Assembly (NCBI GenBank): GCA_018343915.1
Contig: JABRWF010000007.1
Coordinates: 3,782,001-3,846,000 of the forward strand
Length of the DNA stretch: 64,000 nucleotides
Source of the DNA: Agroathelia rolfsii
Lineage: Eukaryota; Basidiomycota; Agaricomycetes; Amylocorticiales; Amylocorticiaceae
Reading direction: 5' to 3'
The translations under genes and the position numbers were made by a program. Positions within the stretch are counted from its first letter, which is position 1. Each line of letters begins with the position of its first letter. Under the pieces are notes generated by a model that was not told where the DNA came from, ran no database searches, and saw only the letters and a program-made list of their open reading frames with translations. Positions 58,410-64,000 of the stretch are shown here, in pieces.

Positions 58410-60150
58410 ATGACGGTCGGCAATGGGCTATCCATCGAGACTGCAACGGCGATTTCAACTGGTTTAGAGGCCATTCTGTATGGTGTGTATATGCATAGTA
58501 TAGTAACTACCAAGTACTAGTATACACTAACCACATTATCATATCCTTACTCATGTTCATCGGCACCGTCTGGACACTCTCAAACCGTCGGCGTGAACAG
58601 CAGCACACAGGCCCAAGAGTGCTGCTCAACGTCGTCTCCCTCATGATCCTCGTCACCATCCTCCTTCTCCTCCTCAGCACAATCCATATCGCCATCAACC
58701 TCTACCGTCTCGTCGTCGGCCTCACCCTCAAGGGTCACGCCTCTTCTGCCTTTTTCATCAACGCTGCCCAGCCGTCCTATGTCGCCAAGAACTCCGTCTA
58801 TGTCACAATCACCCTCGTCGCAGACGCCGTTGTAGTATGTGTATCCACCTCCCTCTTTACTTCCAGCAACCTATCAATATATCCTCCCAGATCTTTCGCT
58901 GTTATGTCCTCTGGGACTCGTTCTGCATCGTTCTCCTTCCCGCTCTCGGCTGGCTTGGCACTGCAAGTGTGTATCATCACTATGCCTCTCTCTTCGAAAA
59001 ATTATGTCTTACACTCTTTTCCCAGTATGCGGCGTCGGCTCGCTGTACTCGACAACCCACATTCCTCTCAGCGTCAACGAGACCGAGGGCGTGTTTGCCA
59101 AAGCCACTGCAGACTGGGTTCACGTCCTCTTTTCTCTCGCCCTATTCACCAACCTATCCGCGACGGGTACGTCCATCCAGATCTTCTTGTTCCATCCTCA
59201 GCCTTGACTCACTCACTCACTCACTCACTCACTCACTCACTCACTCTCTACTCAGGCCTCCTCGCTTTCCGAATCTGGTACCTCGGCCGTGCAATGCACA
59301 ACCTCGGCGTCGTGCTCGGCTACATCTGGCCCACCATCTCCATCGTGCTCGACTCGGGCCTCATATACTCTGCCACACTCATCCCCCTCCTCATCGGCTT
59401 TGTCATCAACGCAAACTGGCAAATCATCTTTTTCGATATCGTGAGTGTGTCGTTGACCTTGATTTTTTTTTTTTTTTTTTTTTTTTGCCTTCTCACACAC
59501 GCCCCCCTCCCCCTCGATCGCCGCCACTATAACAGATCGTACCCATCATCTCCATCGCATTCTACCTCATCATCCTCCGCGTCGGTCTCCGCAGCCACCG
59601 CAGCCAAGGCCGGCCTTCCACGACGGGGGACGACAACTCCCACCCGATCTCCACTCCGCGCTTTCTCACTTTCGCCACACACGCATTTCCCGGCGCTACC
59701 ACCGCCGCCGCTGGGGAGGGCACCATGGGCAGTGTCGTGCTCGATCATCATCGCTACGGTGCCCCTTTCTACCACCACCACTCCCATCATGGCTATGAGA
59801 CGGAGGACGGTGGTTTGGATGAAGGGATGGCGATGGAGATGGGGTTGCTAAAGTCTAAAAAGTCGTCGTCTAGGGACCTCGTGCGGCCGCAGATGGGCGT
59901 GCAGGTCACGCAGACGACGATTGGGTCGGAGACGACGACGGTGGTGCCGACGCCGGTCAGGACCAGGGTTGGGGATGTTGTCGGTGGAGGTGGAGAAGAA
60001 GAGGCTGGCGGGGATAACAAGGCGATCGAAGTCGCCGAGGAGGACGAGGACGAGGACGAAGAAGACGAGGACGAAGGAGAGACTGGGGAGAACGTGAGGC
60101 ATGAACCGCTGCGGTTCAAACGGCCGCCGGGGACTGAGGATGGACGGTAG
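58410..60150 (+). CDS. basidiomycete seven-helix membrane protein with long acidic tail
   Basis: The start MTVGNGLSIETATAISTGLE matches the minus-strand gene at 44064-45402 residue for residue in design. Then YTNHIIISLLMFIGTVWTLS, VLLNVVSLMILVTILLLLLS, TIHIAINLYRLVVGL, AQPSYVAKNSVYVTITLVAD, IFRCYVLWDSFCIVLLPALG, CGVGSLYSTTHIPLSVNETE, GVFAKATADWVHVLFSLALF, LLAFRIWYLGRAMHNLGV, GYIWPTISIVLDSGLIYSAT, LIPLLIGFVINANWQIIFF and IVPIISIAFYLIILRVGLRS. The cytosolic tail is about 190 residues, longer than in the paralogue. It carries a His-rich patch (YHHHSHHGY), a Gly/Glu stretch and EEDEDEDEEDEDEGE. Introns hold an (ACTC)n microsatellite (59207-59246) and a T24 run (59463-59486). Coding GC is much higher than in the 44 kb paralogue, with strong preference for C-ending codons. 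Stop TAG at 60148-60150. Confidence 0.82.
59207..59246. repeat. (ACTC)n microsatellite inside an intron
   Basis: About ten tandem ACTC units within the intron separating the TNLSATG and LLAFRIW exons of the 58.4 kb gene. Length-variable sequence; no coding effect expected. Confidence 0.9.
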
Positions 60151-62522
60151 TCCTCCTCGACCCTATTACGCCAAAATATCCCCACAGAGCCGTTTACCAT
60201 CGCATCCGCTCCTGCGTAAACCCATTTATGCTCTCGCCTTTTATCGTTCTCACACCTCTCTTTTTCTCAGTGTACATAGCGCTCCCTTCGTCCCTCACAC
60301 CCGACTTGTTCTTGCCTGCATAATAATCCCTCCCCCTACATTCACTCGTCGCTTAACCCATAGCACGTTCCACGCATATCACATACCCCTCTCACTGGCG
60401 TTCGGACTGACTGACCAATGGACAATCCATCAGCCGTTACACCACCACAATAACAAGCTTGTACTATAGTACCAATAGATACTTTACATATACCGCTCGT
60501 TTATACCACCAGAGAAGACACAGACACACAAAAGCAGATGAAACAATAGTAATAATGAAAAACAGAGTTATACTAGAATGCGTTATAGTTATTTTGAGGT
60601 GTATATATATATGTATATAATTTTTGTGTAGATATAATATAGCTTGAACTCGTGATCCAGTGCATGTTGTTGTTATTTTTTCTAAATTAGGAATCGTCGC
60701 TTCTTTTGCGCATGGATTCCGCTATCAGATACGGCGTCCGTTGGAATAGGCTACTACCTGCTCGAAGAGGAAGGAGAAAGATGTCAAGCAGCGACAACGA
60801 CGACGAGGAAGGAGCTTCCCTCGCATCCAATAAAGATAAACACTCGGCCTGCCTTGCTTTTTCTCTGAGTTGAGCGAGTCGCGTGTTCCGACGTTCGAGT
60901 TCAAGTGACGAATGGTGATGATGATGATAATGATGATGACGTAAAATTTATTTGTCCATCCGTCCGAGAGTCCATTCAATGTTCATCGTCATCACCACAC
61001 CAGATGCCATTGGCAGTAGATGATAGCAAGTCGAAAGAAGAAGACAGACTCCCTGAAAAAGTGCCTTTACTAAATAATAAGCTGGAAGGCAGATCGGAGG
61101 GGTTCAGTTAGCGAGACTCTACTAGTACTTGGTGTGGTACTATGAAGAAAACTATAGAGAGAGAGGCCTAATAGTAGCATTGAGTGGATTAGCTCACGGT
61201 GTGCGCGTACTGGTATATTAATATGCGATAGCAATCGACAAGATAGCGTTGTCGAGAAGCCCTTTCAAGTTCTTTCAAGCGACGGACGAGCGTGACATAT
61301 GGCATGGCATGGCGCGCTACTACTACTACTAACGCGACAGCTGCCTAGTCTTCTTGAATCCATCTATAGTTGGTAACACCGGATCGGATGTAGAACTGGG
61401 ATGTACTGAAAATGTCAAGTGGTCCGAGAGAGGATGCCAAAAAAAAAAAAAAAAAAAGGAGAACACAGTTCCGATATGGACGGGGCCGATGGGAATTGGA
61501 ACGGACAACCGGAAAAGAAGCAAGTGTCATTGACATCAAGTCGCTGACGATAATAATTTGATTCTAGCAGCGAGAGACGAAACGGTTGGGTCCCAGTGGC
61601 AGTAAGCGCCAACGACGAACGCCGGTAGGGTGTGCTTATTGAGGGAGACTAGGTTCCGGTATTAAACCGACCACATAAATGTTCATTGCGTTAGTAGGTG
61701 CTAGAGCCTGAAGAAACTTCAATCAAGCCAAGTAAAGAGAGCACAAATTCCGAGTCGAAAGTCGAAAGTTCTCTTCACACTTATCCGAGTCTCGATATAA
61801 TAGGAAACGCCCAGCCAGCCTGGCGCCACCGCTTAGTAAGTGAGCCGATGATTGCGCCGCCTACAAGGGAAGCTCCAGCGGATGGAATCTTCATTCTTCT
61901 ACTCCCATATCAACCCAGGCCATACAATCGGGTATTTTTTTTGACGTGCAACGGAAGATGGACGTCACACAGAGCTATAATAAAGCTAAGAACTTGCAGG
62001 TTTGAACCCATCCGACTCCGATGTCCTGATCCATCGCCGTCACTATTGGAAGTATCTGATGCTGATCTCTGAACTCCCATCTGGAATCGTAATCATGATA
62101 TTGTCATTTAGTCTATTTGCTACAAATAGCCGGATGCCATACTAGCGGGACTTCTGTCAGCGGCTGCGTTGACTACAGCGTACTGAAACGGAACTTCCAG
62201 TTTCATTACTGAACGGTTTGTCAAAACAGCTAACGGCAAATTAAATAGAGAGATAATAAGCATACGAATAAGAATAAAGGGAAATGGAGAGTATACGCAC
62301 ACCAGTTATGTTGTAGGAACTAAAGTGTGTCATGAAGAAACAACAAAGGGATAAGTCGGGCAGTCTCATGACCGCGAAGCAAAATTAACATGCACCGTAT
62401 GCGTGTCGAAAATTAGAGTGAGAGAAATAACAATTTGGTGTGTCATTCTTCTGTCCTATAGAACCTTTGACGTTTGTGGTACTTGCCACAAGATGACTCG
62501 GACTGGTTACATCTTGTCTATG
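60151..62522. other. intergenic, no gene recognised
   Basis: About 2.4 kb. Contains an A20 run (61439-61458) and short frames without motifs. Confidence 0.45.
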
Positions 62523-62527
62523 GTCAG

Positions 62528-62755
62528 TGTTGGTATTTTGAATTCGAATATTTGAGACGCCTTGGCAAGCGTCGTCGATCCGCTTTCGTCTCGGTTCCGT
62601 ACTCGGTGCTCTTTTCTCTTTCGTGAAATTCTACTATCGCGTTAGTACGAAAACATGTAGATTTTACTCGATGTGCCGTATGCGTTTGTACCCCCACCAC
62701 GTAGTCAATACAGCGTGTTACCCGAATTAGGCTGCGTGAGCGTCGAATTTTAACA
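62528..62755. mobile_element. probable solo LTR, 228 bp, with imperfect target duplication
   Basis: Begins TGTTGGTATTTTGAATTC and ends TTTTAACA, so TGTT...AACA ends as in the 9 kb LTR. The flanks are GTCAG (62523-62527) and ATCAG (62756-62760), matching at four of five positions. Sequence similarity to the other LTRs in the window is not obvious, so this would be another family. Confidence 0.55.
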
Positions 62756-62760
62756 ATCAG

Positions 62761-63661
62761 AGCTAAGAATGGTAAATGCACTTGCTAGCCTAGCTATTGC
62801 ATTTACCTGCTGGCATAATCCCGAAATGCAACCTCTGCCCTTTCTCTTTGCTCGGCTATACTATAGCTCCTATCATTCCATGTTTCTCCCTAATGTACAT
62901 GCCGACCGCAAGATGGTGGTTGACTTCAGCTCCCTCTGCAGACGCGATGCTCGGTACGAAGAGAGCAATAACAGACACGTAGCCGACTTCTTTGTTATTC
63001 ACCTATCTTGACCAAACCACCACCAATGTAATTATAACTGATTTCCTGAGCTGCTAAATCATCAATTGTGCTTCAATCGCGCCCACATGCTTATATCCAC
63101 ATGCTGTGGCGCCGTTCTTCCAATTGCGTTGCCTATTGATTCATTAGTTGCCCTTTCTTTGGCTTTCTCAGCCCAGCGTAAGCTACTTTCACTAAATGCA
63201 CCGTCGCTAGTTGTCCCAAGGAGTACTCTTTCTACTTGAACAAGGGCTCTTACTGCGAGCTCAGGTGGCTGCTTCTAGTCTTCTCATCTTCTGCTCTATA
63301 ACTTTGCAAATCGATGGCCTTATTCAAGCTAATCGCTTGCACTTGTTGAATATAATCCTGAGTTAATAGTATTGTTAAGAATTTGATCTTCGTGCTGGTT
63401 CAAATTCGAGCTTGTGCTCCTCTAAATCCGAGGTTCTTAACGTCCGAATTGTACGACATAGTATCAGAAATTAGAGAGGTAGCTTATACCAGTGAGTAAT
63501 TGGCCTACTGGCAAGAGACCTTATGTCTGAAACGTCAGTATAATCATGTGCATCTATCCTTCAGGTCCCATGTATCTGAAATTCAGACTTGGAGTAGACT
63601 TAGCAGCTGACAAGTCTTCTGGTCTCAAGACCGTCCATTTTATTCCCCAAAGACGCCGGCA
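62761..63661. other. intergenic, no gene recognised
   Basis: About 900 nt between two LTRs; no motif-bearing frame or further repeat ends found. Confidence 0.4.
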
Positions 63662-63666
63662 GATGG

Positions 63667-64000
63667 TGTTTGGATTACAAACCGATACGGACATCACATG
63701 TTCGTTCGTCATTCATTCATTCCTTTCTTTTTTATTTGTGTTTCATTCCTTTCTCTGTTGTATCGAGTACGATCCTCTCCTTCTATGAAATGATGTAATT
63801 GGTATGGACATTCACATAAATAGTCACATATCGTTATATGCGCACTTCAGTCTTGTTTATTCGACTAAAGTGTAAGCAACATTCTCGTTCATTCATTTTT
63901 TTTCATTATATCTTACATTACATTAGTTGCTCATAATAAGGTATATTTCAATAATAAGAGTCTTGTTTATTCGACTAAAGTTTGCTCGTAATAAGTTCTT
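63667..64000 (+). mobile_element. LTR of the 9-kb family, running off the window end
   Basis: Begins TGTTTGGATTACAAACCGAT at 63667 and aligns, in inverse orientation, along its whole visible length with the solo LTR at 9000-9402. They share a long run ending at the 5' TG, and two copies of CTTGTTTATTCGACTAAAGT (near 63852 and 63962) that correspond to the AATAAACAAG blocks near 9055 and 9160. By comparison about 70 bp are missing beyond 64000. It may be a solo LTR or the left LTR of a full element outside the window. Confidence 0.8.

Noticed and set aside
59793..60200. Ser/Pro-rich minus-strand frame at the end of the 58.4 kb gene
   Set aside because: Antisense of the acidic tail; no independent support.
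1..64000. CRISPR arrays, bacterial operons, rRNA genes
   Set aside because: No regularly spaced direct repeats, no ribosome-binding-site-led gene strings and no rRNA sequence; the genes are intron-rich and eukaryotic.

Overview
The window looks like a piece of an Agaricomycete (mushroom-forming basidiomycete) nuclear chromosome. Genes are broken by many short GT-AG introns (about 45-65 nt), intergenic DNA is AT-rich, and the gene content is typical of that group: the basidiomycete membrane family DUF6534, a fungal GH5 mannanase, a secreted M28 aminopeptidase, an Frm2/Hbn1-type nitroreductase and TCF25/Rqc1. The species cannot be named from the sequence. No database was available; family calls come from recognised motifs and hand-spliced reading frames.

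Layout. 1-3.6 kb: a DUF6534 membrane gene. 4.1-7.0 kb: TCF25/Rqc1 (ribosome quality control). 7.1-8.1 kb (-): type II HAD dehalogenase. 9.0-9.4 kb: solo LTR with target-site duplication. 9.8-11.8 kb (-): M20 amidohydrolase. 14.3-15.0 kb: nitroreductase. 15.3 kb (-): tRNA-Ile(AAU) with an intron. 16.9-18.0 kb: DUF6534 gene cut off before its C-terminal exons, abutting a GC-rich gene remnant (18.0-19.2 kb) with an in-frame stop. 19.9-26.0 kb: a large ankyrin protein with a nucleotidyltransferase-like N-terminal segment. 27.6-29.4 kb (-): secreted GH5 mannanase. 31.7-33.3 kb: secreted M28 aminopeptidase. 34.0-37.5 kb: a broken and an intact DUF6534 gene. 38.6 kb: solo LTR. 41.7-43.6 kb: DUF6534 gene. 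44.1-45.4 kb (-): seven-helix membrane protein. 46.7-50.2 kb (-): a decayed and an apparently intact DUF6534 gene. 51.3-52.9 kb: two solo LTRs and a fold-back Tc1/mariner-type element. 53.0-55.0 kb (-): DUF6534 gene. 58.4-60.2 kb: GC-rich paralogue of the 44 kb membrane protein. 62.5-64.0 kb: one probable solo LTR and one LTR running off the end.

The main theme is a dispersed array of eight DUF6534 loci (five apparently complete, three decayed) plus two members of a second multi-helix membrane family, in DNA littered with solo LTRs and a fold-back element. This looks like birth-and-death evolution of taxon-restricted membrane proteins. The housekeeping and secreted-enzyme genes sit between these as single copies. 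No operon-like or biosynthetic cluster logic was seen. The least ordinary items are the NTase-like/ankyrin protein, the DUF6534 array, and the LTR set defined purely by its ends and duplications.
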